From Priestia abyssalis (GTDB lineage: Bacteria; Bacillota; Bacilli; Bacillales; Bacillaceae_H), in contig NZ_KV917369.1 of the NCBI RefSeq assembly GCF_002019595.1, positions 4,170,624-4,234,623 of the forward strand: a DNA stretch of 64,000 bases, given 5' to 3'. Numbering within the stretch: position 1 is the stretch's first letter; each line of letters opens with the position of its first letter. A model generated the notes under the pieces. It was not told where the DNA came from, made no database searches, and saw only the letters and a program-made list of their open reading frames with translations. Of the stretch, positions 8,051 through 17,320 are shown one piece after another. The position numbers and the translations under genes are program-made.

Positions 8051-8092
8051 AACCCCGTCATGAACATCCGGTACAATCACGGATTCAGTGAC
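8051..8092 (-). terminator. Terminator after small membrane protein gene
   Basis: ACCCCGTCA and TGACGGGGT form the outer stem with a secondary stem inside. On the minus strand TTTTTAG follows. It lies about 60 bases after the stop at 8154. Confidence 0.7.
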
Positions 8093-8153
8093 GGGGTCTT
8101 TCAGTAAACAATTAATCTTTGCGGTATGTTCAGAAGTTAGGGGCCAGCCACTA

Positions 8154-8324
8154 TTAAGAGGTAAGCTGCAAACCGATAAAGCCAGCCAACATAATAATCA
8201 AACTAATGACCATGCGCACTCCTGGCTTTTTTCGTTCCCCTGTTCTTTGTAGAATTGCATATGCAAAGCTGCTCGCATATACGATAAATCCTAAAAATCC
8301 GAATATGGCAATATATGAAAACAT
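8154..8324 (-). CDS. Small two-helix membrane protein, unknown function
   Basis: A 56-residue protein with hydrophobic segments at about residues 2-21 and 36-54, separated by a basic loop (RTGERKKPGVR). I chose the ATG at 8324 because GGAGGT sits five bases before it; the frame continues upstream to 8366 without a ribosome site. No family is recognised. It stands alone between the YdjM-like gene and the SigB-type dehydrogenase. Confidence 0.6.
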   Translation of the reverse strand: MFSYIAIFGFLGFIVYASSFAYAILQRTGERKKPGVRMVISLIIMLAGFIGLQLTS

Positions 8325-8555
8325 TCTGGACCTCCATTTCTCATGCTGTCCCCTTGATTTTATCACAGCTTAAGAAAAGAGGAAGAGGATGATGAGGATG
8401 ATGAGAATGACCCAAAAAAGCAAAAATCAGCCTTTTTGGGTCATCCTCGTGAAAAGGTCCCTGCTTGGGGATCCAGTAAACTCAAGATTTACATATCAGC
8501 ACCCATTAAAAATTAGTTTTTACGGTCTATTGCAGACTTATAGGCAGCACTTTCA

Positions 8556-9425
8556 CTACCCGTTTACTATTTTCCCGCCGTTAACGTGAAGAATTTGTCC
8601 CGATACATAGGAGGAATCAGCGTTGGATGCCAGGTATACATAAGCCGGCGCCAACTCTTTCGGCTGTCCGGGACGCTGCATAGGAGTATCTTGTCCAAAC
8701 TTGCTCACGTGTTCTGCCGTAAACGTAGAAGGAATGAGCGGTGTCCAAATCGGTCCTGGGGCTACACCATTTACCCTAATCCCTTTATCAGCAAGTTGCA
8801 GGGAAAGTGAGCGCGTAAAGGTTGTAATGGCTCCTTTTGTCGCCGAATAATCTAACAGCGTTTTATGACCTGCATATGCTGTAATGGATGCCGTATTAAT
8901 GATGGCACTTCCTTCTTTCAAATGCGGTAAAGCCTCTTTCGTTAGATGGAACATGGAGAATATATTCGTTCGGAATGTTTTCTCCAACTGTTCGGTGCTA
9001 ATATCTAAAATACTTTCCTGTGGATGCTGTTCCCCGGCATTATTGACCAAAATATCAAGTCCGCCAAGCTTTTCTACCGTTTCTTGAACCACCTGTTTAC
9101 AAAATGATTCATCTCCTATATCCCCTTCCAGCAAAAGACAGCGCACTCCTTGTTCTTCCACAAGCTGTTTCGTTTCTTGTGCATCACTGCTCTCACTCAA
9201 ATATACAATCGCCACGTCCGCCCCTTCCTTGGCGTAGGCAATAGCGACTGCACGGCCAATTCCGCTGTCTCCCCCAGTAATAATCGCTGTTCTTCCTTGC
9301 AGTTTTCCACTGCCTTCATAGTCAGCATTATTCGTTTTCGGAAGCGGCCTCATTTCTTGTTCAATCCCCGGTTGATGATCCTGTTCTTGTGCCGGTAAAT
9401 CATTGGGATACTGTTTACTAGTCAT
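8556..9425 (-). CDS. SDR-family oxidoreductase, general-stress type (YdaD/YhdF-like)
   Basis: A 289-residue short-chain dehydrogenase with an N-terminal extension rich in Gln and Pro, which is typical of the B. subtilis general stress proteins YdaD and YhdF. The Rossmann motif TGGDSGIG is near residue 50, NNAG near 130, the catalytic serine lies in SITAYAG, and YSATK near 195 carries the Tyr and Lys. The substrate is unknown. A near-perfect SigB promoter lies 46-70 bases upstream, so induction by general stress is expected. GGAGGAG precedes the ATG. Confidence 0.92.
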   Translation of the reverse strand: MTSKQYPNDLPAQEQDHQPGIEQEMRPLPKTNNADYEGSGKLQGRTAIITGGDSGIGRAVAIAYAKEGADVAIVYLSESSDAQETKQLVEEQGVRCLLLEGDIGDESFCKQVVQETVEKLGGLDILVNNAGEQHPQESILDISTEQLEKTFRTNIFSMFHLTKEALPHLKEGSAIINTASITAYAGHKTLLDYSATKGAITTFTRSLSLQLADKGIRVNGVAPGPIWTPLIPSTFTAEHVSKFGQDTPMQRPGQPKELAPAYVYLASNADSSYVSGQILHVNGGKIVNG

Positions 9426-9470
9426 AATAAAATAACTCCTCCTTAAGAAAGATAGTAAGTTATACGTACA

Positions 9471-9495
9471 ATACCCTTACTGAAAACCGATAAAC
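9471..9495 (-). promoter_or_regulatory. SigB-type promoter of the stress dehydrogenase
   Basis: On the minus strand: GTTTAT (9495-9490), 13-base spacer, GGGTAT (9476-9471). The SigB consensus is GTTTAA-N12-15-GGGTAT, so only one position differs. Confidence 0.8.
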
Positions 9496-9560
9496 TTTTC
9501 TCACTTAATTAATAGTGTTGTTTAACAATTTATTTTCGCAGCAGGCTGTCCCGAATCAAT

Positions 9561-9680
9561 TATAATGTCTTACTAAAGGACCACTGAATCCTTAATTTCA
9601 CTGAATTTTCATGACAGGTCCTTTCAAGAGAATGAATCACCGGGTATGTTTTTCATACCTGGTGATTCATTCTCTTTTTC
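9561..9680 (+). ncRNA. Candidate structured RNA or leader with strong terminator
   Basis: A TATAAT stands at 9561-9566 without a convincing -35. AAAGGACC (9575-9582) can pair with GGTCCTTT (9617-9624). A 22-pair hairpin follows (9627-9648 with 9654-9675, one G-U) and then a T-rich tail. No plus-strand gene lies upstream to need this terminator. It could therefore end a small RNA of roughly 110 nt, or act as a leader of the gene starting at 9761. Only structure supports the call. Confidence 0.4.
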
Positions 9681-9760
9681 TCTTTTATTTGCTGGTACCT
9701 TTGTGTAGAATAAAAATAGATTAATGGATAATATGAAAGACCATGTATAGAGGTGAAAAA

Positions 9761-10189
9761 ATGCTGGACGGCTGGTTTTTATGGTTTATTTTGTTTTGGG
9801 TAATTTTTTTAATTTCTATGTTTGCAATCGGCGGCTTTTTTATGTTCCGGAAATTTTTAAAGCGGTTACCTAAAAATGATGGAATGTCAGAACTAGATTG
9901 GCAGGACCATTATTTAAAGGAAACGAAACATTTATGGGCAGCACCTGAAAAAGCTCTTTTAGAAGATCTTGTTAAACCGGTCCCTGAACTATTTCGGGAT
10001 GTAGCCCGCCAAAAAATCGCTGGTAAAATCGGGGAGCTCGCACTAAAAGAAAAAGCACGTGCTATTACAGAAGATTTAATTGTAAGAGGGTATATTATTG
10101 CTACACCGAAACGCGATCATAAATTTTTACTTAAGACGTTAAAAGAGCAACAAATCGATGTTTCCCCCTACCGTCATTTATTCGATTAA
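9761..10189 (+). CDS. yneK: DUF2621 family membrane-anchored protein (YneK)
   Basis: A 142-residue protein with an N-terminal membrane helix (residues 4-27) and a soluble helical domain containing LPKNDGMSELDWQDHYLKETKHLW and PVPELFRDVARQKIAGKIGELAL. This matches YneK, which is conserved next to ccdC in bacilli; the function is unknown. The ATG at 9761 follows AGAGGTG at a 5-base spacing; an upstream in-frame ATG at 9743 lacks a ribosome site. It converges on ccdC with a shared terminator. Confidence 0.85.
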   Translation: MLDGWFLWFILFWVIFLISMFAIGGFFMFRKFLKRLPKNDGMSELDWQDHYLKETKHLWAAPEKALLEDLVKPVPELFRDVARQKIAGKIGELALKEKARAITEDLIVRGYIIATPKRDHKFLLKTLKEQQIDVSPYRHLFD

Positions 10190-10228
10190 AAAACGGCCCC
10201 ATCAAAAACTTTGATGGGACCGTTTTTT
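10187..10228. terminator. Bidirectional terminator between yneK and ccdC
   Basis: AAAAACGGCCCCATCAAA pairs with TTTGATGGGACCGTTTTT across a 3-base loop (one mismatch), with T runs on both strands. It serves the convergent genes yneK and ccdC. Confidence 0.92.
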
Positions 10229-10709
10229 ACATAATCGGGTGAATCGGGTCACGATTCATTTCACGATGAAGCTTTTTATAGTTTATATACATGGCAATGC
10301 GCCATGGGACAATCATCCCAAATGCCAGAATCCAGAACATTCCGCTTAATTCGCCTACATCAATGGTTGAACTTAAATAAGTCTTCAAAGCGATGCGAAT
10401 CAGCAGTAATCCTATTAAAATAAAAGCAAATGCTTTAGAACGCTTTAAATAAATGGCACCTTCTTTTATTTCAAATTTAGATGTTTTAATTAAAAAGATA
10501 GAAAAAAACATACCAAGCAGCAGCGCTTCTAAAAACTCCGCCATTGTAACACGAAAAACCGGAAATACAAACATAAGGGCGCCGGTGCTCATGAAAATGG
10601 GCGGGAGGACGATTTTTTTCGCATTTGTCGGCTTAGAAGCGGCTTTCATTCTCACAAACAATGCTAATGATGCCATAAATACGGCAACTAAGGATGATAC
10701 AACAATCAC
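10227..10709 (-). CDS. ccdC: Cytochrome c biogenesis protein CcdC
   Basis: A 160-residue membrane protein (YneJ in B. subtilis) with about four helices and the conserved stretches KKIVLPPIFMSTGALMF and SIFLIKTSKFEIKEGAIYLKR. It is linked genetically to cytochrome c maturation with CcdA; the mechanism is unclear. I chose GTG at 10709 because AAGGAAGG precedes it and the length then fits the family. In B. subtilis it directly follows yneI; here a YebE-like gene sits between them. Confidence 0.9.
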   Translation of the reverse strand: MIVVSSLVAVFMASLALFVRMKAASKPTNAKKIVLPPIFMSTGALMFVFPVFRVTMAEFLEALLLGMFFSIFLIKTSKFEIKEGAIYLKRSKAFAFILIGLLLIRIALKTYLSSTIDVGELSGMFWILAFGMIVPWRIAMYINYKKLHREMNRDPIHPIM

Positions 10710-10789
10710 GTTAATCCTTCCTTTGCGCAAAAATACACTCGTTTTAATTATAGTAGAAACTATTTAAAAAGAAAATGCCGGCAACTCAA

Positions 10790-11347
10790 TTACGATGGTT
10801 TTACATCACGTTTTTGCTTTGGTTTTGTTCTCTTTAAAGAATTAAGCAGGAAACCACCTTTAAATCTTCTTGGTTCATAGGAAATAATAAAGGCACGAGG
10901 TTCATATTGTTCGATAAGAGCCCAAAGCTCCGGTTCACGATTCCGCTTTGCTAAAATGTCAAGTTTATAACGCGCGCTGTCCCTTCCTTCTCCCTGAAAC
11001 ACTGTAACTCCAAATCCTTCTTGGCGAAGACGGTTGATTAAGTCCTCGTTTTTGTTCATTAAATTAACCGTTAAAGTTGTATACCCGATAGCTAAACGAT
11101 TTTCAACATAGCTGCCAATGATGATACCTAATCCAAATCCTACAGCGTAGACAACCATTGCCAGTGTGCTTTGGTCACCGGAAAAAACGAGAGATAGCCC
11201 AAATACATAAATCAACGCTTCTAAAAAGCCGAAAACAGATGCATACATGCTCATCCCTTTAACAAGAAAAATAGTCCTTAACGTTAAAATGGGAACATAG
11301 ATTAATTGCAGTAATAAGATTAATAAAATTTCTTTCAATAAAGACAC
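10790..11347 (-). CDS. DUF2179/UPF0316 family membrane protein (YebE-like)
   Basis: A 185-residue protein with three membrane helices in residues 1-80 (VPILTLRTIFLVKGMSMYAS, then FGLGIIIGSYVENRLAIGY). A soluble DUF2179-type C-terminal domain follows (GFGVTVFQGEGRDSARYKLDILAKR) and ends in a basic tail. This arrangement is the UPF0316 family. The DUF2179 fold may bind small ligands, but no function is established. It separates ccdC from yneI, an arrangement that differs from B. subtilis. Confidence 0.88.
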   Translation of the reverse strand: MSLLKEILLILLLQLIYVPILTLRTIFLVKGMSMYASVFGFLEALIYVFGLSLVFSGDQSTLAMVVYAVGFGLGIIIGSYVENRLAIGYTTLTVNLMNKNEDLINRLRQEGFGVTVFQGEGRDSARYKLDILAKRNREPELWALIEQYEPRAFIISYEPRRFKGGFLLNSLKRTKPKQKRDVKPS

Positions 11348-11590
11348 CTCAAAACATAAGATTATTAACCATTGCTTCCCATTTTAACATTGACCGTTCT
11401 TCATACGCTACCTTTTTCAAATGAAATCGTCATTCTTTTTCTTAGACTTTCTTTAAATCCTCGTATTCATTATTTGTACAAACAATCAAACAAAAAATCG
11501 CCACTAGAGCGCATCTCTTTCACAGGCTCTTCATGACGATTCGTTTCATGGCATTATCCGCTTATTACATGTTCGAGGTCAATGCCATTT

Positions 11591-11950
11591 TTACCCCAAC
11601 ACCCTTTTTATTGCATCAAGAACACGAATTTCATCAAAAGGCTTCACAATGAAGTCTTTCGCGCCTGCTTCAATGGATTCGACAACCATTTTTTGCTGGC
11701 CGATGGCAGAACACATCACGATTTTCGCATCTGGAAACTCTTCCTTTATTTTCTTGACTGCCTCAATCCCACTCATTTGAGGCATCGTAATATCCATTGT
11801 CATTAAATCTGGTTTTAAAGAGCGGTAAAGCTCAACGGCTTCTTGGCCATTTTCCGCTTCTCCGATCACTTCATATTGCGCGTTTTGTAAAATGCTTGTT
11901 AATGTTTTTCTCATAAACTTGGCATCGTCGACGATTACCACTGTTGCCAT
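11591..11950 (-). CDS. yneI: Stand-alone CheY-like response regulator (YneI)
   Basis: A 119-residue receiver domain with no output domain. The acidic pair VDD (residues 8-9), phospho-acceptor Asp53 in TMDITMP, Ser in MCSAIGQQ and Lys in DFIVKPF are all present. The ATG at 11950 follows a GGGGG ribosome site; the frame runs further upstream without one. It stands between ccdA and the YebE-like gene, as yneI does beside ccdA in B. subtilis, where its partner is unknown. Confidence 0.9.
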   Translation of the reverse strand: MATVVIVDDAKFMRKTLTSILQNAQYEVIGEAENGQEAVELYRSLKPDLMTMDITMPQMSGIEAVKKIKEEFPDAKIVMCSAIGQQKMVVESIEAGAKDFIVKPFDEIRVLDAIKRVLG

Positions 11951-12103
11951 TTTTTTCCCCCATTTCACAACAACCCTTATATAAACAATCCATTTATACC
12001 ATTTTCTATTTTGCAAACGGGACTTTTATCACAAGAAACTATTTCCAATTTATCAGTATAATGGTTTTTTTTCAATAAAAATAATTTGACAATTCTCGCA
12101 TGA

Positions 12104-12811
12104 TTAAAAACCCGTAAACCCGCCGAATACACTGCTTGTATAAACAATAATTTTAGTCATCCAATCAAAGTACAGGATGATTCCCATAGCAATCATCAAA
12201 TACCCTCCAAATTTTACTATCGCAGTATTGTGTTTTTTTATCCAGCTCATTTTTCCAATGAAGAAGGACAGCAGGAAAAACGGGATGGCAAATCCTAAAG
12301 AATAAGCTGTCATGTATAAAACCCCTGACCCAGGATTCGTTGCTGCCAAAGCAATAACAGAAACTAAAATCGGACCGGTACAAGGAGTCCAGCCTGCAGC
12401 AAAAGCCATCCCGATGACCGATGATCCGATATAGCCTGAAGGTTTATTTGTAAACGAAAGCTTTTTATCTTTCATTAAAAAGGACGGTTGGAAAACACCG
12501 ATGATAACCAGCCCGAAGAAAATAATGAAGATGGCCCCTACTTGACGAAGAAGGTCCTGGTAGTTCATGAACCACTTTCCAATAAAAGATGTACCAAATC
12601 CAATGGCAATAAAAATTAAAGAGAAACCGATTAAAAAAAATAAAGTATGTAATAAACTTTTTCGTTGCAGCATGGCATTCTCTTCTTTAATTTCACTGAC
12701 GGATACACCGGTTATATAAGATAGAAAAGCAGGGTATAACGGCAGGCAACATGGAGAAATAAAGGAAAGAAAACCGGCGCCAAAAGCTAAAAATATGTTA
12801 ATGTCAGTCAT
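12104..12811 (-). CDS. ccdA: Cytochrome c biogenesis thiol-disulfide transporter CcdA
   Basis: A 235-residue six-helix DsbD/CcdA-family membrane protein that passes reducing equivalents across the membrane to apocytochrome-reducing thioredoxins. The first-helix [14 protein letters not shown] and the fourth-region [11 protein letters not shown] hold the conserved Cys-Pro pairs. I chose the ATG at 12811, preceded by AAAAAGGGGTG, giving the family start [17 protein letters not shown]. It lies upstream of yneI on the same strand. Confidence 0.95.
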   Translation of the reverse strand: MTDINIFLAFGAGFLSFISPCCLPLYPAFLSYITGVSVSEIKEENAMLQRKSLLHTLFFLIGFSLIFIAIGFGTSFIGKWFMNYQDLLRQVGAIFIIFFGLVIIGVFQPSFLMKDKKLSFTNKPSGYIGSSVIGMAFAAGWTPCTGPILVSVIALAATNPGSGVLYMTAYSLGFAIPFFLLSFFIGKMSWIKKHNTAIVKFGGYLMIAMGIILYFDWMTKIIVYTSSVFGGFTGF

Positions 12812-13021
12812 AATCGCACCCCTTTTTAACATTCCAACTTCTATTCTACCAAATATACGACAGAAACGAGGGCCATCTGCAAAAAAAGTGTTAACAATGT
12901 TTGAAACTTTTTTAGTCTCATTACCCTTTTTATATGATCATGAATTGAAAAATCTTTTAATAAGTACCATTATCTTGTATAATTAGGAAAAAGTTAGCCA
13001 GTAAAGAAGGGAATCGAGTTT

Positions 13022-13195
13022 GTGTCCAAACATGAGATTTTGCAGCAAATCGAAAAGAAAAGAGAAGAACTCATCCGAATTGTTCAACTGAACGGTTTTA
13101 GTTCCAGTCAGACTATTCGCCATAGCCAGGAGTTAGATACTCTTTTGAACTTATATAATGAACGATACTTACGTAAAAACACAGCTTCTCCATAA
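13022..13195 (+). CDS. Spo0E-like aspartyl-phosphate phosphatase
   Basis: A 57-residue protein of two helices. The family signature S-Q-E-L-D is at residues 37-41 (RHSQELDTLLNLYNERY), preceded by an amphipathic first helix (LQQIEKKREELIRIVQL). Such proteins dephosphorylate Spo0A~P and so delay sporulation. The start is GTG at 13022 after AAGAAGGG. A TATAAT lies at 12978-12983 without a well-placed -35. The terminator overlaps the last codons. It converges on the ABC transporter pair. Confidence 0.88.
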   Translation: MSKHEILQQIEKKREELIRIVQLNGFSSSQTIRHSQELDTLLNLYNERYLRKNTASP

Positions 13196-13213
13196 AATGA
13201 GAAGGCTGTGTTT
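13178..13213. terminator. Bidirectional terminator between Spo0E-like and ABC genes
   Basis: AACACAGCTTCTC pairs with GAGAAGGCTGTGTT across a short loop (one bulge), with TTTTT on both strands. The left arm overlaps the 3' end of the Spo0E-like gene. Confidence 0.88.
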
Positions 13214-13228
13214 TTCTATTGACCCTCT

Positions 13229-14998
13229 CTATGTTCTTGCCGTTCCATTTTGCAGCAAATACATTTTATAATACAAACCTTGTTTCTCCAGCAATTCTTG
13301 ATGAGTTCCCCTTTCTGCTACTTCTCCTTTATGAAGAACGATAATTTGGTGGGCATTTTGAATGGTGGATAGGCGATGAGCGATGATAATCGTCGTTCTT
13401 CCTTCTCTCATTCGCTCCATCGCTGTTTGAATAGCTTCTTCCGTTTCTGTATCAATATGCGCTGTCGCCTCATCCAGCACTAAAATTTTAGGGCTTCGGA
13501 CAATGGTTCGCGAAAAAGCAATTAATTGACGCTGGCCGCTTGAAAAATTCGCTCCCCGTTCTGCCGCATATTCTTCGTATTTGTTAGGAAGCGATTCAAT
13601 GAATGAATGGGCTTGCACAAGCTGTGCTGACTTTTCTACCTCATCTTGCCGAATCGTTTGATCATGCATAATGATGTTTTCCTTTAAGGTTCGGGCAAAT
13701 AAAAAAGGATCTTGCAGCACCAATCCGATTTTCCTGCGAATTTCTTCATTGGTTATCCTCGAAATAGAATGGCCATCAATTAATATGTCCCCCGCTTTAA
13801 TCGGATAAAACCGAAGCAGCAAATTGATGATTGAGCTCTTCCCGCTGCCCGTATGTCCCACAAGAGCAAGCGTCTCTCCTTCCTTTACCTCAAAGGAAAT
13901 ATTTTTTAAAATATCCCGCTGTCCATCATAGGAAAATGTGACGTTTTTAAATGCGATCGTACCCCGATGAATACAGTCAGGGGCATTTTTCCCTCCAACA
14001 AAACCTGTTTCTACTTCATCCAATAAATCAAAAACGCGTGATGCTGAGACGATTGCTTGCTGATAAATGGATAAACGCATCATCATTTGATTGACCGGTT
14101 CAAAAAACCGTTCCAAATAGTTAACAAATGCATAGAGAACACCGATTTCAATGGGACTTGTTTGAGATGAAAAACCAAAAAAGCCAAGAACGAGCATTAA
14201 AGCGAATATATAGATCAGGTCGACCGCAGGACGAAGCAGCAAACCATCCAGCTTAATATTTTTCAATCCTGCCATATAATGTTCTTCGTTGATGGCCGCA
14301 AATTCCCGGATTAGACGCTTTTCTTGGCGAAATACTTGAATCATATTCATCCCTTGCAGCGACTCATTCAGCTTTGTATTCAATTGACTAAGTTTTTCAC
14401 GCATCCGGTAATAAAAAATGGCACTGAAATGGCGGTACATTTTCATCAACCCATATAGGATAGGAAGTAGCAGTAAACAAAACATGGCCAGTTTTACGTT
14501 CAAATAAAACATGGCGATGAAAATACCGACCAAAAAGAAACTGTTTTGCACAAAAGAAGCGGCTACATCCACAAACATCTCTTTAATTGTTTCTGTATCA
14601 TTTGTAACTCTCGAAACAATGCTCCCTACCGGTGTTTCATCAAAATATTTCATCGGCATTCTTTGCACTTTTGAGAAGATATCTACACGAATGTCTTGAA
14701 TAATGTGGAGCGCGATTTCATTAAATTTTACATGCTGAAAATATTGGACCACGACCTTTAAAATATGCAGTCCTAAATAAGCAGCCCCCAATAAAATAAG
14801 GGGCGGAGCATCGAGTTTTTTTGGTGTCAAATAGTCATCAATAAAAACCTTAATAAGAATGGGACCTAAAAGGTCGGCAACGGTCGCAGCCAAGAGCAGC
14901 AAGAAAGCAAGAAAAAACGGTCTCCGATAAGGTTTGGCAAATTCGAGCAGCCTTTTCAATACATATTTTTGCTCTTCTTTCGAAATCGTATCTTTCAT
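13229..14998 (-). CDS. ABC exporter half-transporter, partner with catalytic Glu (YheH/BmrD-like)
   Basis: A 589-residue fusion of a six-helix exporter domain (residues 1-320) and a nucleotide-binding domain. Walker A is GHTGSGKSS, and Walker B VLDEA keeps the catalytic Glu. The signature is the non-standard FSSGQRQ. These features complement its partner 3 bases upstream, giving one active and one degenerate ATP site, as in heterodimeric exporters such as BmrCD. Substrates are probably drugs or lipids, but none is shown. I infer the pairing from adjacency and asymmetric motifs. Confidence 0.9.
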   Translation of the reverse strand: MKDTISKEEQKYVLKRLLEFAKPYRRPFFLAFLLLLAATVADLLGPILIKVFIDDYLTPKKLDAPPLILLGAAYLGLHILKVVVQYFQHVKFNEIALHIIQDIRVDIFSKVQRMPMKYFDETPVGSIVSRVTNDTETIKEMFVDVAASFVQNSFFLVGIFIAMFYLNVKLAMFCLLLLPILYGLMKMYRHFSAIFYYRMREKLSQLNTKLNESLQGMNMIQVFRQEKRLIREFAAINEEHYMAGLKNIKLDGLLLRPAVDLIYIFALMLVLGFFGFSSQTSPIEIGVLYAFVNYLERFFEPVNQMMMRLSIYQQAIVSASRVFDLLDEVETGFVGGKNAPDCIHRGTIAFKNVTFSYDGQRDILKNISFEVKEGETLALVGHTGSGKSSIINLLLRFYPIKAGDILIDGHSISRITNEEIRRKIGLVLQDPFLFARTLKENIIMHDQTIRQDEVEKSAQLVQAHSFIESLPNKYEEYAAERGANFSSGQRQLIAFSRTIVRSPKILVLDEATAHIDTETEEAIQTAMERMREGRTTIIIAHRLSTIQNAHQIIVLHKGEVAERGTHQELLEKQGLYYKMYLLQNGTART

Positions 14999-15001
14999 TA
15001 T

Positions 15002-16747
15002 TTATCCTCCAAGCTCCACTTGGTTTTCGAGCTGCTGACGAACATACATATCGTGATACCAACCTTCCTTCTCCATTAATTCATTATGTGTCCCGCTTTG
15101 AACGATTTCACCTTCATTCAGGACAATAATCAAGTCGGCGTGTTGGATGGCACTCAGACGATGGGAAGTAATAATTGTTGTTTTTCCTTGTCGATTTTTC
15201 TTCAGCGATTGTAAAATGGCCTCTTCTGTTTTCGCATCGACTGCAGACAACGAATCGTCCAAAATAAGAAGTTCAGGATCTAACAATATAGCCCGGGCAA
15301 TAGAAACACGCTGCTTTTGTCCACCTGATAACGACACTCCCTTTTCCCCTACCATCGTTTCGTATTGATAAGGAAACTCTTGAATATCATGATGGATTTG
15401 AGCTGTCTCAGCTGCTTTGCGGATGTTCTCATATGTGGCTTTCGGGAAAGCGAAGGCAATATTATCAGCAATGGTAGCGGAAAATAAAAAATGTTCTTGC
15501 GGCACATAGCCGATTGATGAGCGAAGGGCATTAAAAGAGTATTCCTCAATCAAACGTCCAGCTATAAGGATTTCTCCCCTATATCCTCCAAATTCCCGCA
15601 CAAGCAATTTCAATAGTGTTGTTTTTCCTGAGCCCGTTTTTCCGATGATCCCCATCGTTCTTCCTTTTTCTAAATGAAAAGAAATATTCTTTAACACCAT
15701 TTGCTGTTCGGTGTAACCAAATGACTGAATGGTTACATCAAGACTACCTTTTGGAGAACTTTCAATGGCTCCCTGTTGTTCGACAACGTCCGGCTGTTCC
15801 GCCAATAAAGAAGAAACTCGGTCATATGAAGCCCTTCCCCGCTCCAGTATGTTAAACAACCAGCCAAAAGCAAGCATCGGCCAGATAAGCAAGCCTAAGT
15901 ATGTTGTAAACGAAATTAAATCTCCCAGAGTCATTGCATTTTGAATGACCATTCTGGACCCAAATGCGAGAGACAGGAAAAAGGAAAGCCCAACAATAAG
16001 GGAAATAGTAGGGTCAAATAGGGAGTCAACTTTTGCTACCGCGATATTTTTCGTGACAATGTCTCTCGATTGGTTATTAAAATCCTCTATTTCATTAGAC
16101 TCTTCCCCAAATGTTTTAATGACTTTAATCCCGCTGATATTTTCCTGTACTTTATTATTTAAGACAGAAAAAGCTTCCTGTGCTTTATGGAATCGTTTAT
16201 GTAGAATTTTCCCGTAATAGGTCGTTGAAAGAGCCATGAACGGCATCGGAATCAAACTGATAAGTGTCAATTTCCAACTGATTGTAATCCCCATCGTCAG
16301 CAGTACAAATCCTCCTGTAATAATGGAATCAATCAGGGTTAACACACCTGCCCCTGCTGTTTGCTGAACGGCCTGCAAATCATTAGTCGCATGTGCCATC
16401 AGGTCTCCTACACGCTTACGCTGGTAAAAAGAAGGCGACATCTTTGTAAAATGCTCAAATAACTGATTACGAAGTTTTCTCGCTAAACGGACGGAGGCCC
16501 CAAAAATCATGATACGCCATATGTAACGGGCTGTGTATGTCAAGAGAGCCCCTATACTCAGAAAAAGCAGCACTTTCCAGAGCTTCGATAGGGTCAAGGT
16601 GCCGTTCTGTATTCCATCCACGACATAACCCACTGCCTTTGGCGGAATGAGCTCCAATAATGCTACAATCAACAACAAGCCGACTCCAGCAATATACGCC
16701 CTTTTCTCCAATTTAAAAAACCACCATAAATCTTTAAAAATGCTCAT
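15002..16747 (-). CDS. ABC exporter half-transporter, degenerate-site partner (YheI/BmrC-like)
   Basis: A 581-residue exporter half: six helices, then a nucleotide-binding domain with Walker A GKTGSGKTT, a standard LSGGQKQ signature, and Walker B ILILDDS, in which Asp replaces the catalytic Glu. The sequence resembles YheI (BmrC) of B. subtilis, including TNDLQAVQQTAGAGVLTL in the membrane domain. It is the first gene of a two-gene operon. No leader peptide or attenuator like that of bmrB is obvious upstream (16748-17023). Confidence 0.9.
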   Translation of the reverse strand: MSIFKDLWWFFKLEKRAYIAGVGLLLIVALLELIPPKAVGYVVDGIQNGTLTLSKLWKVLLFLSIGALLTYTARYIWRIMIFGASVRLARKLRNQLFEHFTKMSPSFYQRKRVGDLMAHATNDLQAVQQTAGAGVLTLIDSIITGGFVLLTMGITISWKLTLISLIPMPFMALSTTYYGKILHKRFHKAQEAFSVLNNKVQENISGIKVIKTFGEESNEIEDFNNQSRDIVTKNIAVAKVDSLFDPTISLIVGLSFFLSLAFGSRMVIQNAMTLGDLISFTTYLGLLIWPMLAFGWLFNILERGRASYDRVSSLLAEQPDVVEQQGAIESSPKGSLDVTIQSFGYTEQQMVLKNISFHLEKGRTMGIIGKTGSGKTTLLKLLVREFGGYRGEILIAGRLIEEYSFNALRSSIGYVPQEHFLFSATIADNIAFAFPKATYENIRKAAETAQIHHDIQEFPYQYETMVGEKGVSLSGGQKQRVSIARAILLDPELLILDDSLSAVDAKTEEAILQSLKKNRQGKTTIITSHRLSAIQHADLIIVLNEGEIVQSGTHNELMEKEGWYHDMYVRQQLENQVELGG

Positions 16748-16935
16748 GTTATTAACTCACCTCTTACAATTAACCGCATGAATTTAATTAATTTTCAAAA
16801 TATTTTCGGAATGAATCATCCTTTAAAAAATGATAAATAGTTACAACTCCTTAAGATATATGAAAAAGTTTTTTATAAAATGAATCGCCCAACAAAACTC
16901 TCATTTTTTACTGGATTAAACATGGCAATTTTTTT

Positions 16936-16974
16936 AAGGGAGCAAAGCCCTCCTGGGGAGGGCTTTGCTCCCTT
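16936..16974. repeat. Perfect 18-bp inverted repeat with no T tail
   Basis: AAGGGAGCAAAGCCCTCC pairs perfectly with GGAGGGCTTTGCTCCCTT across a 3-base loop. It is preceded by T's on the plus strand, so neither strand has the T run expected after an intrinsic terminator. It lies between yneF and the ABC operon and could be a transcription barrier or a mobile-repeat remnant. Confidence 0.75.
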
Positions 16975-16986
16975 GGGAAAATAAAA

Positions 16987-17013
16987 GACACTCTATACCG
17001 TTAGTAGAGTGTC
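16987..17013 (-). terminator. yneF terminator
   Basis: GACACTCTA pairs with TAGAGTGTC; the minus-strand tail is CTTTTATTTT, 10 bases after the yneF stop codon. Confidence 0.8.
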
Positions 17014-17023
17014 ATATCAATCT

Positions 17024-17236
17024 TTATTTCATTTGTTTGTTCATTGCTGACATCATTTGATTGATTTTCTTTTGCGACGGCTTCATTCCCATTTGCACCA
17101 TCATCATTTTCAGCATTTGCTCGTTAATTGGCGGATTTTTCTTTAAATAGCTCATCATATACTTACGAGCGATGAAAAATCCTAGTGCGATCCCAGCTAA
17201 TAATGCTAGAACACCGACTAGAATAAGTTGCCACAT
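17024..17236 (-). CDS. yneF: Small membrane protein YneF
   Basis: A 70-residue UPF0154 family protein with one N-terminal membrane helix (residues 3-24, [17 protein letters not shown]) and a Met/Lys-rich cytoplasmic tail ([32 protein letters not shown] pattern). The function is unknown, though the family is widely conserved in bacilli next to tkt and ccdA. GGAGGAAGTAG precedes the ATG. Confidence 0.92.
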   Translation of the reverse strand: MWQLILVGVLALLAGIALGFFIARKYMMSYLKKNPPINEQMLKMMMVQMGMKPSQKKINQMMSAMNKQMK

Positions 17237-17320
17237 AGTACTACTTCCTCCTTCGTGTTGTCTACATTACAGTGTACTAAACCAAAAGTCATTATACAAT
17301 ATGTGAACGTGATTTTCTCT

